Assembly (NCBI GenBank): GCA_035048495.1
Contig: CM068546.1
Coordinates: 15,692,435 to 15,756,434 of the forward strand
Length of the DNA: 64,000 bases
Reading direction: 5' to 3'
From: Euptelea pleiosperma
Lineage: Eukaryota; Streptophyta; Magnoliopsida; Ranunculales; Eupteleaceae
Within the stretch, counting starts at the first letter, position 1, and each line of letters starts with the position of its first letter. The position numbers and the translations under genes were made by a program. Shown here one piece after another: positions 34,011 to 45,534 of the stretch. The notes beneath the pieces are model-generated. The model saw nothing but the letters and a program-made list of their open reading frames with translations, did not search any database and was not told the DNA's origin.

Positions 34011-35082
34011 TGAAATGAGGTTTTTTCGATCGTTAGACGGAAACCCTAATTTCAACAAAATTTGTAATTTGATCTGAGATTTTAATCCTGCAAAATATAA
34101 CAATTCTTCTTGCACAATGGAAAGTGTCGGATGTCGATCCGCACTCGGGGTTAGAAAACACAATATTGGAACAAAAATTAATTGGAAAATTGCTAGAAAA
34201 ATGGAGGGGTGAGAATGGTGAAAAATTATTTTAAATCATGCTTCTAATTTTACTGATATCAAAGAACTACAATTTGCAAAACTCATATAATTCAAAAGAG
34301 AACACTAAAACCAAGAATAATTGCATTAATTTAAACTGTCATTACATCAAAATAAAATTTACATAATTCAAACTAATTCTAGAAAGCAGTAAAAGTAGAG
34401 AGAGATAGAAGAGATGAAGAGAGATAAAGTTGAGAGCCCTAGAGAGAGAATGCTAGAGAGAGAAATATAGAATGAGAGAAAATAAACTTAGAGGGAAACA
34501 CAGCAAAATAGAGAGAGAATAGAAAACTAGAGAGAGAAACTATTGAGGAAAGAGGAAGAGAAGATTGGAGAGAGAAAGTAGAGAGGGAGAGAAAGCTACC
34601 TTTGGACTTACTGAGAATGGATGGTTGAGATCAACTCTTGATCAACCAATCAAGGGTGGATCGGCCATTGGTGAAGTTCGGCCAAGTGTTGGCCAAGAAT
34701 GAAGACGGAAGTGGTGATGGTTTTAATGGTGGCTAAGACATCATGGAGGAGCAGATGTCGAGCGAGGAAGGAGGAGGAGCATACCAGTGGATGAAGGGTG
34801 ATGGAGAAGGTACTGCTGGGAAGCATGTTGTTGCAGCAGGTAAGGTGGGGTGTAGGGAGAACAATTGTAGATGAGGAAGGCGGTGAAGTGATGTGGGTGA
34901 GGGCGTGAATGGGAGAGAGACTTAGAGAAGAACGTGTCGCCGGCGTTAATGGAGTTCTCCAGAATAGAGGGCAGCAACTTGCTGCGAATGGTGAAGAGAG
35001 ATGCACCCTTGCTGGTACGGCCAGGGCAGTGATGCAGCAAGGTGAAAGAAAGGACGTGCAGGTGGTGCAGTCCGTCCGATTG

Positions 35083-35108
35083 CCAGAGTTGCAGATCTGC
35101 AACTCCGG
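35083..35108. repeat. GC-rich palindrome in antisense solo LTR
   Basis: Arms CCAGAGTTGCAG and CTGCAACTCCGG with centre AT pair with a single mismatch. Confidence 0.88.
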
Positions 35109-36009
35109 TCAAGGATGTAGAAGAAGAAGAAGAAGAAGAAGAGCTTACCGGGTTGCCTTGATGAAGGAACGTTGATAGCAAGTTGGAAGCGTGGAGATGA
35201 GAAGGCGCACCAGTCCAGCAAGGTTGCAGTTTCGTTGCTCTAGAGGAGGGGCAGATGGCGGTAGAGAGTGGACTTGCCGGAGTTGCAGGTCCAGCCACAT
35301 TACCTGTGGGAGGCGCCCCTCATAATGGTCGTTGGATGCTCGTGAGATGCCCCAAAAGAATGTGGAGTTGATTCTCCCACGGTTTTGCAATTGTGGGGAT
35401 TTCCTTTTTTGGAGAACCGTTAGTTCTCTTGATAAGAGATGATCAAGGAGGCTTTTGGAAATCATCAAAGTGGGGAGCTTTTTATGGGAGAAAGTTTCCC
35501 TATTTGATAAGGAATATCCTCCCATGGTTTTAGCAATTGTGATAGCCATTAGGAAATGGGTCCCACTAAAGATATCTTTCTTTAATATTGAAAGAATCGG
35601 CCATGGGCCTTGAGCTTTGTGGGCTGTGAGCCATGGAGTAATGCCAAAATCGTGTGCATCGATTGTGGGCCAAAAGAACAGTGGACCCATGGGCCAGTTC
35701 TGAGCATGCCACATGTTGGCTCGGGAATCAATAGGATAATGGATTGAAGGATCGAAGGCCCTTACTTAGATCAGATCAAATGATCGTCTGGATAATCTTA
35801 TTTGAGGATCAGATGATCTTAGGATCGGACGATGTGGTGACGATCTGTCGGTAGAAATGGATGGTGATGATCGGATGGATCGGATGATGATGTGGGTGGA
35901 TCAGTCGGATCATGGATCTTGAAGAGAAAGATAGTGACCGTAGGATGTAAAACTCAGGGTTTAGAGAGAGGAGAGAGAAATTATTACAAAAAATAAAGAA
36001 AAAATGCTA

Positions 36010-36085
36010 GTAGAGGATCTTGAACCCTGGTCTTCGACTTGGTCTTCTGCATATTTCACCAACTAAGCAAGCTTTTATCTTGTGT
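36010..36085 (-). other. tRNA-like module in antisense solo LTR
   Basis: The minus strand reads GCTTAGTTGGTGAAATATGC (A-box or D-arm-like), then GGTTCAAGATCC (B-box-like, one base longer than the consensus). The D-arm resemblance to true tRNA genes is among the best in the window. Confidence 0.6.
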
Positions 36086-39000
36086 TAGTTGATTAAGCTT
36101 TAATCTCCTCAGTCTCTTCTCGGGGCGCTTGGCTCTCATTCTCTTTCGATCTTCTCTCTAGCTTTTTGATCATCTGGCTTTTCCCGCACTTGGCCTATAT
36201 CTTCTTATTCTCAGCCTGTTGGCTTTTGAGCTTTGGTCGTAGGCTCTGGAAGTCAGTTGTGGGCCCGCAATCTATTACAATTGTCCAATCGGGTTTCCTG
36301 CGCTATAAGAAGTACGTAATCAAAATGACTTTGCATGTAGACTTCCGGAAATGCATTTAATTCATATAAATAGTTGATTTTCATCTAAAAAGTGAACTCA
36401 ACGTGATGGAAGAAACTCTTACGTAGAATTGTTGATAAAAATAGAAGTTTCACGTAGGAGAATGTGACAACGTTAAGAGGATATTTGCTTAAAATAAGTA
36501 CTTTTGAGATAATATAATTAAGGTTGGAGTTTTTTTGTTTTGTTTACAGGCAATGAATAGGGCATGAAACCTGAAGTGTAATACCCTGAACTTTCGTTCT
36601 ATGGTATTATGGTAAATTCACCTAATAATGAAAATGTGAAACTATTTCAGACTTCTATTATTATTTTTATGGTTTAATATCATGCTTGAGTATGTATGTT
36701 TAATTTGGTTTCATTTTAATAACTTTGAAAAACCTACTATTTTTTTTAAACTCGCTCTTTAGGGCTAAATTTCTACTAAGAATAATGAACTATAACTTGT
36801 AGGAGACTTTTTCTTGCCTCAGCTAACATTCTAGAACTTTTATAAAAAAATATTTTGTGGGTCCGAGACACCTAAAACATTCTTAAATTACCCTTCCCAA
36901 CTTACACGATAAATTTATAACCTTTTTTGAGATATAAAAACCTTATAGGGAGATTTTAACAAAAATAATATTTTCGTAATTTTTAAACTTTCCTACCATT
37001 CTTATATTTTAAAAAATAATATTTGATTATGTTTTATATATTTAATAGGAGTGTGGGACTCGCGAATCACTTTTCGAGTCATTCCAAGGTTATCTTGACA
37101 CTTTTTTGGGGCTTTAAACATTTTTATGATTTTTATGTATTTAGACTATTTTATGTGATTTATATGTGTGAATATCTTGTTGTAGGAACTTTTAACTTAT
37201 ATAATATAGTTTAATTGAATTAATAAATGATTATTTGTGTTATAATTGTTGAGTGGGCCCGTATGGCCAATCTAGAGGCCTTTTGAGCTTAATAATAATC
37301 TTAAATTAAGCCTAGTTGATAAATATATGGGCCTTGGGCCCTTTTCTAAACCATAAGTAATGTAAAGTATGCATTTTTTAGGGTTGAAAAAGTCATCCCT
37401 TTGATAGTTACGAATTTTACTAAAATAGAAACTCTAATCCTTTCCTAAACCTATTTATGAAAACCTTAAAGCTTTAGAAGCTTTTACAAACTCAAACTTG
37501 ATTAAAGAATAGAGAAATCTCCATTAAACATTCATCCAGGCACCGATTGCACTCGAGTAAGAAGGGGGAATTGACGGGGACTCCGAATAGAAAAATATAC
37601 TCTGAAGAGAGGACGATCCGACGACTTTCAAATTTGAAGTAACTTTCAATTTTCATTAAAGTTCAAAAAAAAACCTTAAGATAAGTGTGTTTGATCCATC
37701 CTATGCTTATTTTTCTTTAAGTTATTGATTTTCTTCCATTATATAATGGTAGGTATTTACTATAAATTAATTTGGCCATGATTTTATTTATTTTTATTAA
37801 GTTGATAATTATTTTGTGCCACCATAATGAGTTTGGCCATGACTTATTTGGCACCCACAAAAGATGATCATGTTCTTTATAATTTTCGTGTAAGATTTAA
37901 GACTTAAATATTTTTTTAATTACTTTTTTTAAAAAACCCTATGAATAAATTTTCCACAGCCGTTGAATTTATATTTTTTCAAGTTCTATTTATTTAGTTA
38001 TACTTTTTCTAATGTGCTGAACTTTTCTTCGCAACCTAGAATTTTAGAATATGGTCTAATTCATTAAAGATTTTGATCTATATTTTAAATCTGAATATTT
38101 TTATAATTAATTTTTATAGATATCTCTATGAATCTATTTCCAAATTCATTGAATTTGTATTTTTTGGATCTTTATTTATTAAGTTATGATTTTTCAAAGG
38201 TACTGGACTTTTCTATAAAACTCAGAACTCAAAATTCTGTATGGTACAGTTCATTAAAGCTTTTGATCTATATGTTGAATAGAAATATTTTTCTAATTAT
38301 TTTTCTTAGATACATCTATGAATTTAGTTTCTAAATTCATTGAGTTTGTATTTTTTTAATTTTTATTTATTTAGTTATACATTTTCTAATGTGCTGGACT
38401 TTTTTACAAAACTCAGAATTTCAAACTCTGTTCAGTCAACTTGATTAAGGATTTACATATATATTTTGAAACTAAATATTTTTTTATTTATTTTTTCTAT
38501 AAACCTATATGAATCTAGTTTTCAGATTCGTTGATTTTGTATTTTTAGGATATGTATTTATTTAGTTGTAATTTCTCAAAGGTGCTAACCTTTTCTGCAA
38601 AATCTAGAATTTTAGATTCTATGTAGTCCATTTCTTTAAGAATTTTGACTTAGATTTTAGAAATAAATATTTTTGAATTTATTTTTTATAGAAACTTCAG
38701 TGAATATAGTCTTCAAATCCATTCAGTTTGTATTTTTCTAATTTATATTTATTTAGTTATGATTTTTACAAGAAATCACGTTTATTGCAAAATAAACTTA
38801 TTTCTTGGATTTTGAATGATTAATGACCTTGGGAACCCTTAGTGGTTCGGTCATGACTTATTGACTATTAAGGGGTTTAGCCTTATTTTTTGACTAAACC
38901 GTAGATAGTTTGACCTATACTTGTATGCATGGGGATCCCACCCATGTGTCTTGGATCTCCCATAGGGTTTGGCCATGTGTCTTGGATCCTCTTTACGGTT

Positions 39001-39276
39001 CGACCTTGTATCATGAATCCCTCATAGGGTTTGGCCATGGTGTGCTGGATTCTTTTACGATTTCCACGTATATTGTTCATCCGTGTTGATTGTGACCTTC
39101 GGCGATTGTTACATGTTATTCATGTTTAACCCTAATTCGTTCCCATGTTATTACTTTTGATGATCATGTATTCATTTTATATTCTTATTTAAATGTTAAA
39201 TATATTTGTACTTATGTCATGTAACCCTAGTACCATCTTGTTGTCATACCATGATCATCATGTCATTTCATATAAG

Positions 39277-42033
39277 GGGTTTCCGGTCGTTGGACGAAAA
39301 CCCTAATTCCAACACATTTGTAATTATCCAAGACTTTTAACCTGTAAAATGAGCAGTTTTGCATAGTTGGTCGTGTCAGATGTCGATCCGCACTCGGGGT
39401 TACTGGGGTTAACGCAGTGAGGAACATAAAATAACGAAAAATGATATAGAAATTCGTGGGGAGATGAGAAGAATGAGAATCGATATTAAAATATTCGAGT
39501 GATTTTTAGAGAGAGAATTTATCATTACTAGAAACGTAAATGAGAAAGAACCACAACATAATACTCAAACTATAATTCATTAAATTTATTCATAGACTCA
39601 AAGTGCTTACAAGAGTTTAACAAATAAAGAAATAAGTATCTAGAGAGCATTTAAAAGAGAGACTAATTTAGAGAGAGAAGATAAAACTAGAGCAAGAATT
39701 CTAGAGAGAGAAAAGAAGAAAAGGTAGGGAGAATTACCTTCGAACTTACTAATGGAAATGATTGGTTCATGGACTCAAGTTTTGTGGCTGCCTGGAGTGA
39801 AGTGGGAGTGGCCAATGAATAATGGTGGAGCACCGATCAGCCCATGAAGTGGCACCATGGTGCACGAGTGGGTATGGAGGTTGCTGCCTTGATAGCCATT
39901 GTGTCCTTTGTAAGGGGCAGCAAGAAGTTGTGCCAAAGATGGTGGACTGGTGCAGGGAAGCTGAGGGGGGGCAACCCGTGGCTGAGTTCTGTGGTGGTGC
40001 TTTACAAATGCAAACGGCAAGGGAAGAGGTGCATGGTAGATCAGTGGAGACTACGAACTAGGGGACTGTGAAGAGCAGCTGCTCGTTGGTGGAGGAGGTA
40101 CCACTGGTCGGTGGTGTTGAGATGGTGGTGCGTGCAGCCCACTAGACGAACACCAATGGTATTTGTTGATGGCATTGCTAGAGATCACCGTCTGTTGCAA
40201 GCTGAAGGTCCAACGCCTTCAATGGTGCAGGGCAATGGAAAGGTGCAGACGATGGAGGAGGGATGAGACGGTGGGAAGGGAGCTGTGGACAGGTGGAAGG
40301 AGTTTCAGGTCCTTGCAGCACCGGCAAGAGTACTTCCTGGCGACTGTGCTTGGTGAATGTGAAGTGGACAAGTTGGATGTGAAGTACACCTTCAAGTTGC
40401 AGGGCTGCACGGTGGCAGTAATGGAGGTTCCTTGCGGTGTTGGCGGCAACGAGGAGGAGTTGCAGCATTGAGAGAGAGCCGATCGAAAGAGGAGGGCGGT
40501 GAGAGAAGAGAGCTTTCGGAAGAGATGACGGCTGGGTTTTTAGCAAAAGCGTGGGAGAAGAGATTAGAGAGTAAGGAGAGAGAGCTAGTCTATAGTGATT
40601 AGGATTTTTGTAGGGTTTTGTTGAGAGAGTCAATCCCATGAGAGAACGTGGATGAATGGGGGAAAATGGAGAGAATCGTAAGAAAGGAAGAGATGTGTGG
40701 ACCGTTGGTTAGTAGCTTTTCATATTCTTAGGTTGCTGCCATCTCAACATTTCCTAAAAATCTTCACTTAACGTCCATCCTAGAGAAGAAAAAGTCACCC
40801 ACATTTATAACCCTTTAATCTCTTGCCATACCAGTCCATTAATAACCTCTTTTATCTAAAAATGTACCTGCCTTAAGAGATCATGTCCCTTCTTTGTAAT
40901 GATAATACCACCCATACCCTCGAAAGATTATTTCATTTCTTTCTCTCTTAGATAGCCATGTGACGTCCCACATCCAAGATTATTCACGGACCATCCATAT
41001 ACTTGAAAACAGCCACCTCTTCATAAAGTCTCTTTCATTTGTAAAATAAATTTTTGTTTCCAAAAATATTTTATTTTCAAAACAAATACGGGAAGTATCC
41101 CAAAGTCTTATTTTGAAATGTTTAAAACAAATATTTTATTTCCAAAAAAAAGTCTCTTTTTATTTCCAAAATATTTTATGGGCCATGCCTTTTTGAGAAA
41201 TGTGAGCGAGGCCGTGGGGTCCACTGAATGGCTAAGCCGCAATTTAGATCAGTCATGGCCCATATGATTGAACAGGGAATGATGAGGGCCATTGGATTCT
41301 GAAATGGATGACCGGAGTAATGACCGGAGGATTTGCTGGCGATCGAATGGTAAAAGGTGATGATCGGATGGATAATCGGACGGTGAAAATCGGCCAAGGT
41401 AAGATGTAGGATAGAGTAATTGCGAAAGGAGAGAGGATCGGATGGTTTGATATTGAGAGGAGAGAGAGAATGAGGGTTTAGAGAGAGGAGAGAGAAATTA
41501 TTACAAAAATAAAGAGAAAATGCTAGCAGAGGGTATTGAACCCTGGTTTTTGACTTGGTCTTCTGCATGCTTTACCAACTGAGCAAGTCCTCATATTGTG
41601 TTAGTTGATAAGCTTTAATCTCCTTGGTCTCTTTTTTGAGGACTTGTCTCTTTTTCTCTCTTGATCGTCTCTCGACTCTTTCAATCCTCCAACTCTTCCC
41701 ATCTTTGGCATACATTTTCTTGTCTAAGTCCATTAGCTCTTTATGCTTTGATTGTAGGTTGATTGTGGGCCCGCATTCCATCAAAATTGTCCAATTAGTG
41801 CTCCTACGATAGAAAAATCGCGTAATGAGATTTCTACCAAATGGCTTCACATGTGGGTCAAATAAATGCGTATGAATGCATGCGAATATACCATTTTGAC
41901 CAGAAAAGTGTGTTCTACGCAATGAAGGAAACTCTTACATAGAAAAGTAAATAACTATGACAGTTTTACGTAGGAGAGTGCGATAATGCTAAAACGATAA
42001 TTGCTTAAAATAAGCACTTTTGTGCGAATATCA
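39277..42033 (-). mobile_element. Athila-like solo LTR nested in a family-2 LTR
   Basis: The right end GCGAATATCA at 42033 is followed by ATAAG. At the left the family start is shortened: the sequence enters at GGGTTTCCGG instead of TGAAA. The corresponding empty site in other family-2 copies contains two ATAAG motifs about 10 bp apart, and the bases between them are missing here, so a small deletion removed the left edge. A tRNA-like module is at 41525-41592. No clear GC-rich palindrome was found in this copy. Confidence 0.8.
41525..41592 (-). other. tRNA-like module, best-preserved copy
   Basis: On the minus strand TTGCTCAGTTGGTAAAGC is very close to a tRNA D arm, followed at tRNA-like spacing by an anticodon-arm-like stretch and GGTTCAATACCC in a T-arm-like stem. 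The 5' and 3' acceptor halves do not pair well. Confidence 0.62.
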
Positions 42034-43261
42034 ATAAGGGAACGGGGTTGAAGTATATTATATACGTTTATATTGGTTGTATCAAATAATCAGGGTTCGG
42101 TACCCTAGGGTGAAAGGCCCCAGACGTTATTATATCCTGTAGATGGGTCGATGAGACCGCTCCCAGTGCGGGAAGGAGATGGAGACCCTATGTGTTTATG
42201 GGTACTAGTTGCATGTGCATCCCGTACTCACTTGTATTCACCCGTATATTCATGTCAACTTTATTATATGATTGGGATGCATACATTGGTTAAAAAACTT
42301 GTATAGTATGACATCATGCCATGCGCACTATTGTATTATTGGGCCTCGGCTCATGGTGCTACATCGATACTATTTTTAGATTTTGAGAAGTTGGGTACGT
42401 GGGATGTTTTTGAGACGGAAGACTCCGGTGCACTGGAAGAGATTGATGATGATTTGGGAGTCGATCCCACACTTTAGAAGACCTTATTTTGATTGTTTTA
42501 AAACATTACTTATTTATTTTCACGGGCATGTAGTCATTTGATTGAGAGCATGTTCTCACATCCATCTCTCCACACTTAGTTGATTGATTGAATTATTTGA
42601 GTTATGAATTATTTTAATTATTTATTTTCTACATCTAAACTTTTTTATACTTAATGAGTTTTCGAATGAACCTTAATAGTCTAATTGACCTAATTAGACC
42701 ACTAGGGGACATTCATGGATCACCTCTAGCTTCGGGTACGAGTCGATCCATGGACTTTCGGGTTGTATCTGGGTATCCAGAACTGGGGCGTGACACGAAG
42801 CCTACACCCCCTGATATTCGCTTAATAGTGCATATTTTCCACTGTTATCTTCTAAGCCTTTTCTCACTCTCTTACGTTAAAATGCTCTATTTATCTACTT
42901 TTCTACGTAAGAGTCTCTTTTGTTGCGTAGAACACACTTTTCTGGACGAAATGGTATATTTGCATGCATTAAACACATTTTCGGAAGTCTAGACATTAAG
43001 TCGTTCTGATAAAGTCTCATTACGCGCTTCTTCTGTCGCAGGAAACCCCGATGGGACAATTCTCGAGACTTGCGAGCCCACATCAATCAGGAAAGCCCAT
43101 TATCAAAGCTTAAAGAGCCCACATGCTATGACTAAAAGATATGGACCGACTATGGGCTGAATAGGAGGACCAAAAAGTCGGCCCAAAGAACGAAAAGAAC
43201 AGGAGAGCCAATGACCAAGAGACGGACCAAAGCGTTTAAAGCTACATGAGTCAGCAAGGAA

Positions 43262-43330
43262 TGATAGTCTACTCTACTGGAGAAGCGTGAGGATGGTCAC
43301 AGTGAAGACCAGGGTTCCAGACCCTCTGCC
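43262..43330 (+). other. tRNA-like module in the E2 LTR
   Basis: The A-box-like CTACTCTACTGGAGAAGC is followed by the B-box-like GGTTCCAGACC (43313-43323) in a T-arm-like stem. It starts about 450 bp into the LTR and lies upstream of the TATA-like box. Confidence 0.5.
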
Positions 43331-43829
43331 AATACTTTTCTCCATTTTTTTTGATATTTTCTCTCTCATCTCTCCTTATTCTCTCTCTCTCTTCATCTCT
43401 CGATCCTCGAATCTACTGACCTAACCCCAGAACTCCTACCCTTCGGCTCTATCTCATCTCCCTTAGCTTTCTGACCGTTGGATCTTCCATCGGACCATTG
43501 GATCTTCAATCGGACCGTTGGATCTCTCTAGATCCGTCGATCTACCAATCTGGGTCCCAATCAAGTCACCATCCATCCGATCGCCATCAGACCATCTGTC
43601 ACATCATCTTGTGAGACAATGGACATCATAAATCCATGTGGGCCAGTAGCCGGGCCCATCATCATCGACCCGATGTCCGACCAGTTAGTGGACCCCGTGA
43701 ATTTTAAAATAATTTTAATTAAATGGGGGGGTCCACTAATTGAGGAAATTCCCCATAGAAAAGTAGTGTTTTACTTAAAAAGAATATATATATATATATA
43801 TTTTTCATATTTTTTATTTTCAAAAAATA

Positions 43830-43867
43830 CCCTATTTCCATTAAAGGAAATAGGGAGCTTTAAAAGG
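43830..43867 (+). promoter_or_regulatory. Palindrome plus TATA-like box of the E2 LTR
   Basis: CCCTATTTCC and GGAAATAGGG pair perfectly around ATTAAA; CTTTAAAAGG follows 3 bases later as a TATA-like box. A near-identical arrangement occurs in the nested LTR at 17301-17340. Transcription would begin near GGTTCGTTCGAACC, itself a small palindrome. Confidence 0.55.
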
Positions 43868-43994
43868 AGAAGGAGAGGGGTTCGTTCGAACCCTAATCCC
43901 CCTCCTTTCCTCTCCTTTCTCTTCCCAAAAACCCCCCCTACGTTCTTTTTCCTCTTTCTCTTCTTCTTCTTCTTCTTCTTCTTCTTCATTTACC

Positions 43995-44018
43995 GGCCGG
44001 AGTTGCAGAACTCCGGCC
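43995..44018. repeat. GC-rich palindrome 1 in the E2 LTR
   Basis: Perfect 10-bp arms GGCCGGAGTT and AACTCCGGCC around GCAG. Same short-arm form as at 17134. Confidence 0.92.
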
Positions 44019-44137
44019 ACCTCGTCTTCTTCACGTTCTTCTTCTTCTATTCTTCTTCACTAGGGCCATTCCTCCCTTTTTCTCCACCGGACTGCTCACC
44101 ACCGTGAAAGTAGTCCACGATATCCTCTCCACGCCCC

Positions 44138-44164
44138 ACCGGAGTTGCAGCCTGCAACTCCGGT
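44138..44164. repeat. GC-rich palindrome 2 in the E2 LTR
   Basis: Perfect 13-bp arms ACCGGAGTTGCAG and CTGCAACTCCGGT with one central base. Confidence 0.92.
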
Positions 44165-44543
44165 CGCCTTTCACACCACCTATACACACCACCAGGCTCC
44201 TCCACGGTGCTGCACACTGCTCCTCCATTCTCTCTCTTTCTCTCATTCCCATGTTCTCTCTCCTTTACCTTTTCTCTCCTCTCTTTCACGTTTGAGAACG
44301 GCCTAGCGACCCAAGCCGTTCGCCCTCTTCTCTTTTTCTCCATATCACGGCCTGCAACACTTACAGGCCGTTAGCTTCTTCTCCGGGCGTTCATCCTCCA
44401 CTGTTGCGCCTCGATCGCTGCTACCTGCTGGTGCAAACCCTCAGGCAGATCAGAAACTCCACTGCCCCGTGCCTTCATCTCCTCAACCACCAAAGGAGCA
44501 ACTTGCTCCCCCTTGTGCACCAGCTACCGGAACCGTTAGCTAG

Positions 44544-44568
44544 ACCTGCAACTCCGGCAGTTGCAGGT
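44544..44568. repeat. GC-rich palindrome 3 in the E2 LTR, inside-out form
   Basis: Arms ACCTGCAACT and AGTTGCAGGT around CCGGC. The same half-sites appear in reversed order compared with the other copies, as if two neighbouring palindromes had recombined. Confidence 0.85.
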
Positions 44569-45514
44569 TTGGCCAGCAACTCTCCCAACTTGCAGGCGCT
44601 GCACTCATCCTCTCAAAAGAAAAAAAAAAAAAAAAAAAAAGGGAAAAGAAGAAGATGAAGAAGGGAAGATCGTTGGTACCTACCTGGAACTGCACTTCTC
44701 ATCTCCACCGTCTTCATCCTTCCACCACGTCTTGGTAAGCACTCCACACAGTCCATCACGTGATCCTCCTTCTTGCAACCGCCTGCCACTGGTGTTTCTC
44801 TTCCAAGAACCGGTAAGTTCGCAACATCATAGAACTGCAACCATTGGAAATCAAGCCGATCTCCATCTCCCTCTCCGGACAAGAAGAGCACCACGCAACC
44901 ATTTCCATGCTCACCTTCTTGGCAAATCTTCTCCGGCCACTCATGGCCGAATCATCGGGCATCAACCATCTTCGTCTTACAAGGTAAAATGAAGCCTTCT
45001 CCTCCAAGGTAAAGGCCTCTCACCTCTTTTCTCTCTCTAAAATCTCTAGAGTTTTCTCTTTCTCTCTCTATCTCTTGTTTCTCTCTCTAGTTTTTAGGCG
45101 CTTCTCTCTCTACCTAGTTCTCTCTATATCTCTTTTTCTCTCTCTAGAGAGTAATCTCTCTTTCTAGAGACCTCTTTCTAACTTTCTCTCTCTAACTCTC
45201 TTTAGAATTTTCTTCTTTAAAACTACTTTTTAGTTTATCTTATTTTATTTTATGTTCGATTCAAGCATTGTAATAGACATTTTGATTACTTAATGATGAA
45301 GTTTATTTTTATCTATTATTTCTTGTAATGTTCCTTCATTTCATGTTCCTGATTACGCTAATCCGACTAATCCCGAGGATCGACATCCGACACGAGCCAC
45401 TGTACAACCCTGTGATTTTTGTAGGATTTGAGTGAAAAAGAATCGGATAATTACAAATATTGTTGAGATCTAGGATTTTCGTAACCAACGACGCGGAAAA
45501 ACCCTACTTTCAAA

Positions 45515-45534
45515 TGGCGCCGCTGCCGCTCGGG
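45515..45534 (+). promoter_or_regulatory. Primer-binding site of E2
   Basis: TGGCGCCGCTGCCGCTCGGG starts two bases after the LTR end. It is the same site as in C and close to that of A (TGGCGCCGTTGCGG). Plant Athila/Tat elements use the TGGCGCCGTTGCC type. Confidence 0.85.

Larger units (their letters stand above)
34011..36517 (-). mobile_element. Athila-like solo LTR (antisense)
   Basis: It begins TGAAATGAGG at 34011 and ends GATAATATAA at 36517, where the usual CA has decayed to AA. TTAAG flanks it at 34006-34010 and 36518-36522. Length is 2507 bp. It contains a palindrome at 35083-35108, half of another near 35274, and a tRNA-like module at 36010-36085. No internal region, PBS or polypurine tract adjoins it. 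Ser/Pro-rich frames on both strands (34650-35714) are composition artefacts of the leader region. Confidence 0.85.
36577..42795 (+). mobile_element. Family-2 solo LTR carrying a nested Athila-like solo LTR
   Basis: It begins TGTAATACCCTG at 36577 and ends GGGGCGTGACA at 42795. The flanks TGAAG (36572-36576) and CGAAG (42796-42800) differ at one base, consistent with an older insertion. Without the nested copy it is about 3.45 kb. About five AT-rich tandem units lie at 37950-38770 and one GGATCC-rich block at about 38920-39080. No coding region. Confidence 0.85.
42812..45512 (+). repeat. 5' LTR of E2
   Basis: Length is 2701 bp. In order: tRNA-like module (43262-43330), AT dinucleotide run (about 43785-43801), palindrome and TATA-like box (43830-43867), three GC-rich palindromes (43995, 44138, 44544), a poly-A run (about 44620-44640), CT-rich stretches (45020-45190), and the end AACCCTACTTTCA. 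The five bases before it are CCCCC; the partner duplication would be beyond the window. Confidence 0.87.

Noticed and set aside
34650..35714. Long Ser/Pro/Leu-rich open frames (150-189 codons) on the minus strand
   Set aside because: They lie in the leader part of a solo LTR, overlap each other in different frames and have low-complexity composition with no domain or conserved start.
41525..41592. Functional tRNA gene
   Set aside because: The A- and B-box-like parts are good, but acceptor halves do not pair and no Pol III T-run terminator follows at the right distance.
30385..45512. A single full-length element with LTRs at 30385-33832 and 42812-45512
   Set aside because: The first LTR is not followed by a TGGCGCC primer-binding site, and the stretch between the LTRs, once nested insertions are removed, is only about 250 bp without a polypurine tract. 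The second LTR has its own PBS and gag-pol.
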